DNA of 64,000 bases from CAXBGS01 sp963975425 (GCA_963975425.1 CAXBGS010000012.1:158182-222181); one strand, 5' to 3'. Positions 1-10,167 are shown, counted from the first letter of the stretch. A program made the numbers and translations. Notes: generated by a model not told the origin, from the sequence alone.

Positions 1-1
1 T

Positions 2-1102
2 CCGGAACATCGAAAAGGACTGCAACTGTCCGAAACAACCTTTGCCGAAAAGCTAAAACAGGCCGGATACGCGACCGGTCTGATCGGCAAGTGGCATCAG
101 GGATATCCGCAAAACTCAGACGACTACCATCCACAAAATCATGGATTCGACCAGTTTATCGGGTACCACAGTGGTAATATCGATTTCGTCAGCCACGTTG
201 GCGATCACTACAAACACGACTGGTGGCACGGACGCCAGGAAACTCGCGAAGACGGCTATTCGACCGAACTGATCAATCGCTATGCCGTCGACTTTGTTCA
301 TCGTCATGGGGCGGACAACCAACCCTTTTGCTTATACGTGGCACACGAGGCCATTCATAATCCCGTCCAGGTTCCCGGCGATCCGGTCCGCCGAACCGAA
401 GAGAACTGGGATCGGTGGAACCGACGTGAAGTATCCCAGCAAGAACGAATTGACAAATACAAAGGCATGACGATGCCGATTGACCAGGGAATCGGTCAAC
501 TGCGCCGGACCCTCGACGACCTTGGAATCGCGAAGAATACGTTCGTCCTGTTCTTTTCCGACAATGGTCCCGCCGGCGAGTTCCCCAGCGGAAGCCCCGA
601 CCTTCGCGGCGGCAAAGGCTCCGTATACGAAGGCGGTCACAAGGTTCCTGCCATCGCGTGGTGGCCATCAAAAATCGATGCCGGCACCGAGTCCGACCAA
701 CCACTGATTTCCATCGACGTGATGCCGACACTGCTCTCGATTGCCGGAGTCGACGCTTCCGATTTAACGCTGGATGGAGTCGATTTCTCGGACGTTGTGT
801 TGCAAAACAAAACGTTGAATCCTCGACCGTTGTTCTGGGCCTCGCTGGGCAACAATGGATCCCGAAGCGAAGCGATGCGAGACGGTCTCTGGAAACTGGT
901 CGTACAGCACCACAAGGCCAAACCGGGTTCGTTCGAGAACGAGAGCGTTCAACTGTTTCAATTGGCCCGCGATCCACAAGAGCAACACGATGTCGTCGAG
1001 GAGAACCGTGCGCGAGCAGAAATGATGCTCTCGCGTTTGAAGGCCTGGTATGCCGACACTCAGGAAACCGCCACCAAGCAACCGGGTGGATATCCGCAGT
1101 AA
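2..1102 (+). CDS. Sulfatase (alkaline-phosphatase superfamily), 5'-truncated by window edge
   Basis: The reading frame is open from base 2 to the stop at 1100-1102, giving the last 366 residues of a sulfatase. Visible family features are GLIGKWHQG near the start (the GKWH motif with substrate or sulfate-contacting Lys and His), a VAHEAIHNPVQVP segment, and FFSDNG followed by LRGGKGSVYEGGHKVPAIAW, typical of the C-terminal half of S1-type sulfatases. The N-terminal CxPSR motif that is converted to formylglycine would lie upstream of the window, so catalytic competence cannot be judged. Planctomycetes carry many such enzymes, which hydrolyse sulfate esters of polysaccharides, usually outside the cytoplasm. 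No partner gene is adjacent. Confidence 0.93.
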   Translation, partial: PEHRKGLQLSETTFAEKLKQAGYATGLIGKWHQGYPQNSDDYHPQNHGFDQFIGYHSGNIDFVSHVGDHYKHDWWHGRQETREDGYSTELINRYAVDFVHRHGADNQPFCLYVAHEAIHNPVQVPGDPVRRTEENWDRWNRREVSQQERIDKYKGMTMPIDQGIGQLRRTLDDLGIAKNTFVLFFSDNGPAGEFPSGSPDLRGGKGSVYEGGHKVPAIAWWPSKIDAGTESDQPLISIDVMPTLLSIAGVDASDLTLDGVDFSDVVLQNKTLNPRPLFWASLGNNGSRSEAMRDGLWKLVVQHHKAKPGSFENESVQLFQLARDPQEQHDVVEENRARAEMMLSRLKAWYADTQETATKQPGGYPQ

Positions 1103-1223
1103 TCGCGGCGGTCGACACACAGGTCGACACACAGGGCAAAACAGCGCACGACTCACACATCCCCCGGGCATCTAACCGTGTCTGACCAAAGGCTTTGCTA
1201 CTTCATGTGAAGAACGGCACGGA

Positions 1224-1566
1224 CTAGTTTTCCATCGCATCCAACAGATTCGCGGGATCAAGGGGTCTGGGAAACCAGCGGTCGACGCCATGGACGCCGC
1301 CGCTTACACCGTAATCATCGGGGGTTGCCCCGCTTACCGCATATACTTTCAACGGCTGATGCTCACCGCCGCGGATTGTGCGAATGGTCGATGCGCCGTC
1401 TAGCCGCGGCAGCATCATGTCGAAGCAATAAGATATCGGGCTGCTGGCTGCCTTTGTCTGTCGAATATTCGATCGCGGTTTACCCATCCCCAACGCATAC
1501 AACGTCGTAGTCTTGACAACGCAAGAAGCCGACGATCAATCTTGCTTCATTCGGAATGTCGTCGCG
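1224..1566 (-). pseudogene. Response-regulator receiver domain, inactivated
   Basis: On the minus strand a receiver domain can be read from RDDIPNEARLIVGFLR through YDVVCVGDG, PDILLL, DMMLPRLDG, VYAVSG and DRWFPRPLDPANLL to a stop at 1224. The reading is broken twice. An in-frame TAA follows VGDG, and one extra base sits between PDILLL and the phospho-acceptor aspartate of DMMLPRLDG. The conserved Lys of the usual FPKPL motif is Arg here. The 5' end overlaps the first codons of the divergent histidine kinase, so the true start is missing. It was probably the cognate regulator of that kinase or a solo regulator. The assignment as a dead gene is firm; the pairing is inferred. Confidence 0.8.
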
Positions 1567-3406
1567 ACCAACGGATATTGTCCTGATGCAGAGAAATCCT
1601 AGCGAGGCGAACGCCAGCAGAAAGCACAAGCAGATTCGTACCTTCCCGTGGGTCGTCCTGTTTCTCGTATCCGCGGTTGCGGTCTACACGGTCTATGAGA
1701 TCAATCGGGCGCGCATCCGGCGCGTCCTGATCGAAAAGGAGTCGGGCAAGCTGCAACTGCTCGCGCATGAACTGAATCACTTTTACGCGCCGCTTGTAAA
1801 GAACATCGAATTCTTGGCAAAACACGATGGCGTCCGCCAAGCGCTCGTCGAACCTCGATTTCTGCCAGTTCTCGGAAAAGACTGGAAAATGATTGGCAGT
1901 GCCATCCAGGGGTACGATCAGATCCGATTGTTGGATTTATCCGGCCAAGAGATCTTGCGGATCAACGTCCATGGTGACCGCGCCGAATTGACCGATGCCG
2001 ACACGCTTCAGGACAAGTCGGGACGGGAATACTTTGGGGACGCTCGCAAACTTGGCCCCAGTGACATCTACATCAGCAGTATCGATATCAATCAAGAATT
2101 CGGACGCGTCGAATTCCCACTCAAGCAGGTGATTCGATGTGCAATGCAGGTGTACGACGATGATGATCAGCCACTGGGAATTGTCATCACGAACTACATC
2201 GGAGAAGGCTTCCTGCCGAGTCTAAACGGTCCGGCGGACGAACCCCACAACTTATTGGTCGGCCACAACGGAGTGTTCATTCAGTCACCGGATCGATATC
2301 CACGGTTTTCGAATCTGTTGCTGACGGAGCCGCCGAACCGATTTGACCATTTTTTCCCCGGCGTCTGGGACGCGATCCGAGACCCAAATACGCCATGGCC
2401 GCTGATCAACGATCAAGGCATTTTCTTTCGTGAGACCATCCAACCTCCCAATCGGCCCGTTGATGCAAAACAGGCGATGCACCTGGTCGCCTATATCCCC
2501 CAAGTACATCTAAGTGCAATCGACCGCAGTCAGTTACTCACCAATTTGATTGCTCCCCTCATCGGGGTTTGGACCATTCTGGGGCTGCTCGGTTTCGTTA
2601 CCATCAAACTGGATGAACAGCGACGAATCACCGAACGTCAAACACTTTTGTCCGAACGCCTGTCCGATCAGGCAGACGAGCTGCGGCGCAGCAACGAAGA
2701 GCTGGAACGGTTTGCCTTTGTCGCCTCGCACGACATGCAGGAACCGCTGCGGACAATATCGACATGTGGAAAGCTATTGCGTAGCGATCATTGCGAGTCG
2801 ATGGACACAGAGGCCACCGGGTACATCGACATTATGGTCGACGCGAGTGAGCGGATGCGTGAAATGATCCAGGGGTTGTTGCGGTACTCTCGCGTCGACA
2901 CGCCACGGACCACACAGGAAAGCACTAACAGCGCTGAAGCCTATCAAGAAGCAATCGAAATCCTTTCGACGGTCATCGACGACACGAACGCCGTCGTCAC
3001 CGCCGAAACTGAATTACCAGTGGTGACAATTGCCAAACCCCAACTCGTTCAGCTGTTGCAGAACCTGATCGGCAACGCAATCAAGTATTGCGAACAACAG
3101 CCGAAGATCGCCGTCAGCGCGCGACGCGACAGCGGTGATTGGCACTTCTGTATCGAAGACAATGGGATTGGGATCGAACCACAGTATGCCGATCGAATCT
3201 TTAACCTCTTCACCCGACTGCACAACCGCAGCGATTACCGTGGGACGGGTATCGGCCTGGCAATCTGCAAACGAATTGTCGAATGCAATCACGGCCGAAT
3301 CTGGGTCGAGACCTCTCAAAGCGGTGGCAGCGAATTTCATTTCACCCTGCCCGCCGTTTCGGATGCAGTGACGTCGACGAACCAACATTCAACGGTCGAC
3401 GCATAG
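1556..3406 (+). CDS. Membrane sensor histidine kinase
   Basis: The 616-residue protein has a first membrane segment around residues 28-46 and an extracytoplasmic sensor region of about 270 residues that could be a Cache-type fold, which is inferred. A second membrane segment lies at about 326-350. A short coiled linker (DEQRRITERQ to RRSNEELERF) leads to a HisKA domain with the phospho-acceptor His392 in FVASHDMQEPLRTI. The ATPase domain has LIGNAIKY (N box), IEDNGIGI (G1) and GTGIGLAI (G2). There is no PAS or HAMP domain, so the linker alone joins sensor to kinase. An alternative start at 1586 would avoid the overlap with the dead response regulator, and neither start has a strong ribosome-binding site. 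The ligand is unknown. Confidence 0.9.
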   Translation: MSSRPTDIVLMQRNPSEANASRKHKQIRTFPWVVLFLVSAVAVYTVYEINRARIRRVLIEKESGKLQLLAHELNHFYAPLVKNIEFLAKHDGVRQALVEPRFLPVLGKDWKMIGSAIQGYDQIRLLDLSGQEILRINVHGDRAELTDADTLQDKSGREYFGDARKLGPSDIYISSIDINQEFGRVEFPLKQVIRCAMQVYDDDDQPLGIVITNYIGEGFLPSLNGPADEPHNLLVGHNGVFIQSPDRYPRFSNLLLTEPPNRFDHFFPGVWDAIRDPNTPWPLINDQGIFFRETIQPPNRPVDAKQAMHLVAYIPQVHLSAIDRSQLLTNLIAPLIGVWTILGLLGFVTIKLDEQRRITERQTLLSERLSDQADELRRSNEELERFAFVASHDMQEPLRTISTCGKLLRSDHCESMDTEATGYIDIMVDASERMREMIQGLLRYSRVDTPRTTQESTNSAEAYQEAIEILSTVIDDTNAVVTAETELPVVTIAKPQLVQLLQNLIGNAIKYCEQQPKIAVSARRDSGDWHFCIEDNGIGIEPQYADRIFNLFTRLHNRSDYRGTGIGLAICKRIVECNHGRIWVETSQSGGSEFHFTLPAVSDAVTSTNQHSTVDA

Positions 3407-3517
3407 CGACAGAATATCGGACCGCAACGAACGCCAGCGATCAAGGCCGTCCTGACATGCTTGACCGGCAAGGACGAGTCGTGAAAGGTTTACGTTCGTT
3501 ACGATACGTCAACTTGA

Positions 3518-3937
3518 CTAATGAGCCATCCACGCGTCCAGTTGCGAAGGCATCCTGGTCGGCGTTGGAACAGACAGCGCGGGCGTCTGAATGATCTGAC
3601 CGCCCGCGGTTGGATGCGTTTCGATGGGACTTGCGACCACCGGATTTACCGCAACGGAAGGTGGTTGAACAATCATGTGAGGATAAACGGCAGGTGATGC
3701 CACTCTGGGCTGGACATACGGGCGCGGCGATACGTACGAAGCGTGTACGCTCTTACGACGCGTTGTCGTCCGTTGATGATTCTTGAGATTGCTCGTATAG
3801 AACGCACTGCCTGGCTTCTGGTTCAGCGGCTTGGACCAACGCCAGCCGTTTCCAGCGTCAGCGTCGTTCGCGCTACCAACGCCGGCGATGACAGCAATAA
3901 CGGCGACGAAGACGCACTGTTTGGCTGTAAATTTCAT
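3518..3937 (-). CDS. Small secreted protein of unknown function
   Basis: The 139-residue product begins MKFTAKQ with a good signal peptide (CVFVAVIAVIAGVG, probable cleavage after the NDADA region). The mature part is rich in Pro, Val, Ser and Arg. The start at 3937 was chosen over an upstream one because AGGAG lies about 8 bases before this ATG and the signal peptide then sits at the N-terminus. I recognise no domain. The low-complexity Pro/Val-rich tail suggests an extended exported protein. It stands alone, convergent with the histidine kinase. Confidence 0.7.
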   Translation of the reverse strand: MKFTAKQCVFVAVIAVIAGVGSANDADAGNGWRWSKPLNQKPGSAFYTSNLKNHQRTTTRRKSVHASYVSPRPYVQPRVASPAVYPHMIVQPPSVAVNPVVASPIETHPTAGGQIIQTPALSVPTPTRMPSQLDAWMAH

Positions 3938-3960
3938 GGACAAGCTCCTGGTACTCTGGG

Positions 3961-3988
3961 GCAATAACGTGAGGGCAATAACGTGAGG
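3961..3988. repeat. Two tandem copies of a 14-bp unit
   Basis: The unit GCAATAACGTGAGG occurs twice back to back, and a third partial GCAA follows. It lies upstream of the small secreted protein's start, in its likely leader or promoter. No function is evident. Confidence 0.6.
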
Positions 3989-4268
3989 GCAACGGCCGGT
4001 CACGACGACCTCCGCCACAACATTGCTCGGCCGTCACCATGCAAAGCGGGATGCGTGGAAATGTGTTACACGATTAGATTCAAGTCTAGCGAAAATCGCC
4101 CCTTTGCCGCCTGCTCTCCCAACCGTCGCCCTTGGCACCGGCTGGATGAACAACGCTTAAAGCCACCGATGCCCCGTCAAGAATTGATCGGACATGGCAT
4201 CGAAGCAAGTGATTGCCCCAATCCAAGGCATCCTCGGTTAGATTGTTTAGCCATCAGTGCAGGCGAAG

Positions 4269-5925
4269 AAAAGGGGAAAGGGGCAATCCTGTTCGGCCCG
4301 AGATTTGCGCGATGAATTTCCATTGAATCTGGCACGACTTTTGCGCTCGCAAGTCAATGACATCCGAGCCTGCCAAGTTGTCATCGTCAATGGTTCTCGA
4401 CCGTGCAAACGCCATCACGCAAACCCAAATCCCCACCGAGGAGACGAAAACGCGTCTCGTCACACGCTGACGATGAAAAGACGCAAGATGCTGACGTCAG
4501 GAAAGACTCCCAGGATGCCCCCAGGGTAAAAAACCAAGACATTCAAGGACTGAAATACTTCGACATGCTGCTCCCTTTGCTGGAGCGTCTTCATCGCGAG
4601 AAATGCGAGCGAGACAAAGCAAATAACCGTGAGTTGCACTTCGACAAGTACTGCATGCTCGCGCTGCTCTATCTGTTCAACCCGACCGTCTCCAGCCTCC
4701 GGGCCATGGCACAGGCGAGCGAGTTAGCCAAGGTGAAGAAGAAACTCGGCTGCAAACGCACTTCGCTCGGTTCACTCAGCGAGGCGTCGCGACTCTTCGA
4801 TGCCAGTCTCCTCAAAGAGGTCATCCAGGAACTGGGAGAGCAAGCCGCCCCGGTCGGCCGTGACGCTAGGCTCAGTGAGATCCACCAAACCATTACCCTG
4901 GTGGATGGTTCGATTGTCTCCGCACTTCCCAGCCTGTTGCAGGCTTCGATCTTGAAGCAGACCGAGGGTAGCGGCTTGGTGCAATAGCGATTGCACACAC
5001 ACTTCGAAGTGGAGCGCTGCATCCCCACGCGAATCGATGTAACACCCAACGGTGGTGGCGAGAACGATGAACGAGCGGTCGCTCAGCGGACGATCGAAAA
5101 GGATCACTTGTATGTCATGGATCGTGGCTACGCCAAGTTCACGCTATTCAATCAGATCGTGCGTAACCAAAGCAGCTACGTTTGCCGACTTCGTGACAAC
5201 AGCGTCTATGAAGTGATTGAGCAGCGAGAGCTATCTGAAGCGGCAGTCCAAGCCGAGGTGCTGAGTGATCAAGTCGTGCTCCTCGGCAAGACGAGCAAAA
5301 ACTCCGATAAACCAGATCACCCGATTCGACTGATTCAAATTCGCTGCACGCCGCACCAGAACCGAACGGGCGGAAAAGCAAAAGGCTCGACGGCTCCCAA
5401 CAGTGACGGCATCCTACGGATTGCAACGAACCTACTCGATGTGCCAGCGGAGACGATCGCCTTCATCTATTCTCAGAGATGGATCATTGAAATTTTCTTC
5501 AGGTTCTACAAGCAGTTTCTTGGCTGCTCGCATTTGATCAGCCACAGTCAAAACGGAATTGAGATTCAGGTTTACTGCGCGATCATCGCTTGCCTGCTGA
5601 TCAATCTCTGGACCGGCCGCAAACCGACCAAACGCACCTTTGAGATGATCAGCTACTACTTCACGGGATTGGCGAGCGAAGAAGAACTGGTCGCTCATCT
5701 TGAAAAGCTAAAACAGCACGACGAGACCAAATCGGCCACGCCGTAAAGACTGACCAGAGAGCATTGCAATCCATGCTCGCCTGCCGTCGCTGCTGCGCGG
5801 TCATCAACTCCAATCGCAACGCAATCCGTCGTACTCATTCAAATAGCGTTCTAACCATGCTACGATTCTCGATCACACGACGCAAAGTAAGCAGAGTGCC
5901 GAACACGATTGCCCCTTTTCCTTTC
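4269..5925 (+). mobile_element. IS4-family insertion sequence, near-complete but inactivated
   Basis: The left end at 4269-4296 and the right end at 5899-5925 form imperfect terminal inverted repeats that share GGGGCAATC[C/G]TGTTCGG plus an A/G-rich outer part. A second copy of the outer A/G motif lies just outside the right end at 5932-5947, so the exact right boundary could be up to about 20 bases further out. A transposase with an internal stop fills the element. A second, truncated copy with the same left end is at 10168. Confidence 0.8.
4403..5746 (+). pseudogene. IS4-family transposase with in-frame TAG
   Basis: Two open stretches (4403-4987 and 4991-5746) lie in the same frame, separated only by a TAG at 4985-4987. 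Together they would encode about 447 residues. The DDE triad is visible as LVDGSIVSALP, YVMDRGYAKF and the YSQRWIIEIFFRFYKQFLGC segment of IS4 enzymes. In relatives, as I recall the family, this position reads a Trp before RLHTHFEV, so a single TGG to TAG change explains the stop. The predicted product stops after the first aspartate and should be inactive. No stop-codon context suggests programmed read-through. Confidence 0.85.
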
Positions 5926-5979
5926 ATAAAACCCCTTTCCCCTTTTTGCTCACAAGCGCCGAGGGCATGCCGGCTTTGA

Positions 5980-8900
5980 CTACTGGCGACCGGTTGCGAA
6001 ATTCGGCAGGAATCCTTCGGCGAAGTCGGTGAAGTTGTCGGAGCCGTCTCCGTTGTTGTCTAAGTCGGCGCGGAACCCTGCATCCCCTTGAGATGTTGCG
6101 AATGCGGGTAGGAATCCGCTAGCGAAATCGGTGAAGTTAGTGAATCCATCTCCGTTAGCGTCTCCGTAATGACGAAAGAAGTTGTCGTTGTTGGGTTGGC
6201 CCGCCGTTTGACCGCCGAAGATATAGTCCGCTGCCATCGCGGTGCTTGTGTCGCTGCGGACGATCTGCGCCGCGGCGATATCCAGTCGGTAGTTACCGTC
6301 GGCGAGCGAGTCGCCCAGCACGCCGGTTCCTAATCGGTCGAACGTGGATGAACCGCTAAACGTCAGCACGGCTGTCGTCTTGCCTCCGCTGTCGGTCGCG
6401 GCGATGGCGATCGATCCAACCGGCGTGTCGTTGTCGATGTTGGTCAATGCGAATGCGGTCTGCAGCAAGGTATGGTCGACTTCTTGATCGAAGACGACGC
6501 TGACCGAAGTGACCTGTGAACGCGAGTTCGATCCGTCATTGATTGTCACACCCTCCACTTGAGGCGCAACGTTGTCGACGAGATATGTTTCGTCGACCGC
6601 CGGTTCGGTGCTAGGCAAGGCTTTTCCGAACAAATCGGTGATGTCTTGTGTCGGCGAGAGATCCAGACCGACCAGACCGTTGAAATCCCCCAAGTCTCCT
6701 CCGGAAACAGTGATCTCGTAGATCACTTCACCGGTCCCTTGAACGGCAGCGACGCCGGTGATAATGGAACTCGAATCACCTCCGACCGCAAAATCGTTTT
6801 CGTCGACGTTGCTGACTTCTTCGTCGAAGGTCGCTCGGAAAATCAGCGTGTCCGCACTGGTGACCGAAGTTAGCGGCAAGTAACGCGTGAAGCTATTGAG
6901 TACCGGCGGCGATTCCAGCGTTTCAAAGGACCCTCGGTCCACGCGTCCGCTTTCGACTCGGTCGAAGCCATCGCCTCGTTGATCGGTGATCAAGAGTGGT
7001 GAGAATGCGTTGGGATCAAAACTTGGGTCACCCGAATTGATGGCGGGACTCACCGGAAGCAAGGCGTGCGTCCGTGTCGGGCCCCCATTGTCGGCCAGAG
7101 AGTCGAGCCCCGGATTGATGCTGCCCAGCCCACCAGAATCACCGATCAGATTCCCATTGGCGTCGGGCGTTTGCGACTCGATCAGGGTGCTACCCTCGCG
7201 ATCTCCTACCAAATTGTAGCGAAAATCGAGCGGTCCTCCGGAAGCAAAAATGAGGTCGGGTGCGTTACCCTCGGCCGTGTTTTCAGCGATGATCGAGTTG
7301 TGAATTTCAAGAATGCGGGTCGCGTTGGCATTGGAAACAAGAATTCCACCTCCAGCGCCTCCGGAGCCATTCGCCCCATTGGTCCTGGAACCTCCGGCAC
7401 GGGTACGATTGTCGGTGATCGTACTCACTTCTACTGAGAGATCATCACTGGCGAAGATTCCGGCCCCGTCACCTCCGTCTCCTGCTGCCGAGAACCCGCC
7501 GCTTCCCCCGCTTCCGGTTAAGTTTCCGCTGATTGTACTGTTAATGATTGCCAGACTGGCCGTCGCATAAATGCCACCACCGTTGCCTCCATCGCCTCCG
7601 CTTTCGGATAGGATCGGGATGCCGTTGCCGGGGCGATTTCCGCGACCGGTTTGATTGTCCGCAATTAGGCTGTCTCGAATCGTCAGCGAGACATTGCTGT
7701 GGATTCCACCTCCGGTTCCACCGTTTCCGCCGTTGCCGTTTCGCGTCCCGGTCGAACCCGAGCTGCCTACGCCGGAACGATTGTTTTCGATGGTCGTTCG
7801 GACCACCGAGGCAGGTGGACCGTCCAGGAACAATCCTCCTCCCTTGCCGCCGCTTCCCCCCGAACCACCGCGATTTCCGAAAACACCCGCGGGCGTTCCG
7901 CCACCACCGTTTCCGGCCCGATTGTCATCGATCACACTCTCGGTGATCGTGACGACTCCGGTACTGAAGATGGCTCCGCCGAATCCACCGGTTCCTCCAC
8001 TGCCACCATCACCGTCCGCGCTCTCTGAGGCGAGCGAACCATTGCCTCCGAATCCTCCCGCTCCACCGGCGCCCGCCCGATTACCACTGATGGTCGAGTT
8101 GAGAACGGTAAGCGATGCGTTGCTCCAGATCGCGGCACCGTTGCCTCCGTCGCCACCAGGCCCCCCGGGGCCTGCGTCGAAGGTGAACGCGGTCGGCCCC
8201 GCGTTCCCGCCGGTTCCTCCCCTGCCTCCATCGCCCGTCGCATTGCCCGAGAGGATGGCATCGACGATGGTCAGGTTCTCTGTCGACCAGATCACTCCCC
8301 CGTCGACACCGTCGCCACCCCTGCCGCCCGGTCCTCCGGGGCCGTTTCGGAGTCCGTCGTAGCCCGTCATGCCCGTGGCTCCATTGGCTGTGTCGCCGCC
8401 CGTCAAACGCATGCTGCTAAGCGTGACTTCAATCTCGCCAAATTCACCATCGTTGATCCTGAAGATTCGGAAACCATCACCGGTCGCAAACGTGTTGTCG
8501 TCCCCGTCGCCTGCGTCCAATGTCAACAGCTCAGCGCCGGGGCCGGTGATTGTCAGGTCATCGGTGATCGTGGGTAGCTGCGAATCGAGAAGGATGGTTT
8601 GTGGAGAGTCAAACAGCGAGCTAAACGTAATGAGGTTCACGCCACGAACTTGATTGGCGCGCCCGATCGCTTCACGGAGTGTCGTGGTTCCATTCAGGAT
8701 GTCGCCGTCATCAGTATCAGCCGTATCGTTGACGACCGTCGGTTCCAAGTTGCGACGCCAGACTCGTCGATTGTCGCCGGCCGATACATACGAGACATCA
8801 AGATTGCCATCGCCGTCGATATCGGCGATCGCCACATTCTCGACGCCTTGGGCAGACGTCGTCAGCGTGTGTCGAGTGAACGACGGAGCGGTTGCACCAT

Positions 8901-9858
8901 CGTTTTCGTACCAGGCAACCGTGTCGCCGCTGGAACCCGCGGCCAGCAGGTCCAGATCACCATCGCCGTCCAAATCACCTGCTTGCACATCGAAGGCGCC
9001 GGGCAAAGAGCTGTCGATCGTCGTAATCAGTGGGATGCCCGCCAACAGGTTGCCGGTCGGACTTGTGTTCTCGTACCACAGCAGTTCTCCATCGGCTTGT
9101 GATGTGGCGACGATATCTTGATCACCGTCGCCGTCCAAATCCGCTGCGATCAAATTGCCCGGATCGTTGATCAACACGATGCCGCTGGTCGTGCCGGTCA
9201 GCAAGGTGATGCTGTCGTCGGTCGCATCTGCCGCAAGGACGTCCATCACAGCGTCACCGTTGAAATCCGCGACATCCAGATAGCTGGTCGCGAAGACAAA
9301 GTTGCCCGCCGTCGAAAACCCACCAAAGCCGTCGTTGCGGTATCGATCCACCCCGTCGCCGTCGGCGATCACGTCCAAGTCGCCGTCGTCGTCGAAATCC
9401 GCCAACGCGACCGACGCACCGACGCTGCTTTGATCGGTGATAACTTGTGACGTCCCGAATCCACCTGAGCCGTCGTTGGCCCACCACTGCACCCGGCTGT
9501 TTGAAATGGACGATGCGACCACGTCCAGATCGCCGTCGCCATCGATATCACCCACGTCAATGTCGCGAACGTTGAACCCCACGACCGCATCGGCGATTTC
9601 TTGTTCGAAGCCGAATTGGCCGAAGCCGTTGTTTTCGTACCAGAACACGCCGTCATCGCCGCCGACTTGATCCAGGTCGCCATCGCCGTCCAGGTCAGCC
9701 ATCACAATTAGGATGTCCGACGCTTCATTCGTATCGATGACATTTTCGGGGCCGAACAGGGTGGCGGTCAAAAGGCGGCGCGACTCGAGTCGCTCGATCC
9801 GTAAACGATTCGAATTGCGCGACCGACGCGAAGCTCTTCGTCTTATTTGCGAAATCAT
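5980..9858 (-). CDS. Giant surface protein: LESRRLL N-terminus, FG-GAP/VCBS repeats, beta-helix, dockerin-like tail
   Basis: The 1292-residue protein starts with a basic leader and RIERLESRRLLTA, the planctomycete surface-protein N-terminal motif. About seven FG-GAP/VCBS repeats follow (ADLDGDGDLDQV and variants) over residues 45-370. A CSLREA-like domain (TADTDDGDILNGTTTLREAI) comes next, then a long right-handed beta-helix in which ISGN or SGNxAG rungs alternate with Gly-rich stretches (about residues 480-860). After it come Ig-like or cadherin-like segments and a tail with two Ca-binding loops (GDANGDG, DLDNNGDG), each followed by FTDFAxGFLP, resembling a dockerin type I pair. It is probably exported and attached to the cell envelope as an adhesin or structural protein. 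Very high Gly and Asp content makes the antisense strand look falsely coding. Confidence 0.88.
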   Translation of the reverse strand: MISQIRRRASRRSRNSNRLRIERLESRRLLTATLFGPENVIDTNEASDILIVMADLDGDGDLDQVGGDDGVFWYENNGFGQFGFEQEIADAVVGFNVRDIDVGDIDGDGDLDVVASSISNSRVQWWANDGSGGFGTSQVITDQSSVGASVALADFDDDGDLDVIADGDGVDRYRNDGFGGFSTAGNFVFATSYLDVADFNGDAVMDVLAADATDDSITLLTGTTSGIVLINDPGNLIAADLDGDGDQDIVATSQADGELLWYENTSPTGNLLAGIPLITTIDSSLPGAFDVQAGDLDGDGDLDLLAAGSSGDTVAWYENDGATAPSFTRHTLTTSAQGVENVAIADIDGDGNLDVSYVSAGDNRRVWRRNLEPTVVNDTADTDDGDILNGTTTLREAIGRANQVRGVNLITFSSLFDSPQTILLDSQLPTITDDLTITGPGAELLTLDAGDGDDNTFATGDGFRIFRINDGEFGEIEVTLSSMRLTGGDTANGATGMTGYDGLRNGPGGPGGRGGDGVDGGVIWSTENLTIVDAILSGNATGDGGRGGTGGNAGPTAFTFDAGPGGPGGDGGNGAAIWSNASLTVLNSTISGNRAGAGGAGGFGGNGSLASESADGDGGSGGTGGFGGAIFSTGVVTITESVIDDNRAGNGGGGTPAGVFGNRGGSGGSGGKGGGLFLDGPPASVVRTTIENNRSGVGSSGSTGTRNGNGGNGGTGGGIHSNVSLTIRDSLIADNQTGRGNRPGNGIPILSESGGDGGNGGGIYATASLAIINSTISGNLTGSGGSGGFSAAGDGGDGAGIFASDDLSVEVSTITDNRTRAGGSRTNGANGSGGAGGGILVSNANATRILEIHNSIIAENTAEGNAPDLIFASGGPLDFRYNLVGDREGSTLIESQTPDANGNLIGDSGGLGSINPGLDSLADNGGPTRTHALLPVSPAINSGDPSFDPNAFSPLLITDQRGDGFDRVESGRVDRGSFETLESPPVLNSFTRYLPLTSVTSADTLIFRATFDEEVSNVDENDFAVGGDSSSIITGVAAVQGTGEVIYEITVSGGDLGDFNGLVGLDLSPTQDITDLFGKALPSTEPAVDETYLVDNVAPQVEGVTINDGSNSRSQVTSVSVVFDQEVDHTLLQTAFALTNIDNDTPVGSIAIAATDSGGKTTAVLTFSGSSTFDRLGTGVLGDSLADGNYRLDIAAAQIVRSDTSTAMAADYIFGGQTAGQPNNDNFFRHYGDANGDGFTNFTDFASGFLPAFATSQGDAGFRADLDNNGDGSDNFTDFAEGFLPNFATGRQ

Positions 9859-10167
9859 TCAATGCACTACTTGTCGTGACAGCTGACATCGTCGGCGAAG
9901 AGCCGGCAACGTGAAAGGTCACAGGATTGGTTGCTGAATTAATGAAGGACGAAAGCTCGAGTGACTCCGTCCGCGACGTCGAGTGCTATGGTAGCCACTG
10001 AAAAGGTCGACGTCTTTCGGCGACGGTCATGAACGGACTCCGTTTTCAAACAAAGCTCGACCCGAACAACTGGACAAACATATATGTTCCTCAACATCGT
10101 TTGCCCCGACATGCCGGCAGCAACATAAGCAGCAAGGACCACCGATCCCAATGACCTGGAAGAACCA
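9859..10167. other. Intergenic, upstream of the surface-protein gene
   Basis: About 310 bases lie between the surface-protein start and the truncated IS4. The promoter of the minus-strand surface protein should be here, but I see no convincing -35/-10 pair and no other gene. Confidence 0.4.

Noticed and set aside
273..1160. 295-codon minus-strand frame opposite the sulfatase
   Set aside because: Arg/Cys/His-rich composition typical of an antisense frame in GC-rich DNA; the sense strand is clearly a sulfatase.
4985..4987. Programmed read-through of TAG in the IS4 transposase
   Set aside because: No recoding element or conserved read-through context is seen; a nonsense mutation is simpler.
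7655..8362. 235-codon Pro-rich plus-strand frame, and other plus-strand frames across 6.5-9.7 kb
   Set aside because: They are antisense shadows of the Gly/Asp-rich surface protein; biased codons give long open frames of PPxPP type. No ribosome-binding sites.
7300..8400. CRISPR-like repetition in the Gly-rich region
   Set aside because: The repeats are coding triplet patterns of the beta-helix and Gly-rich protein segments, not direct repeats with unique spacers. No CRISPR array or cas gene was found anywhere in the window.
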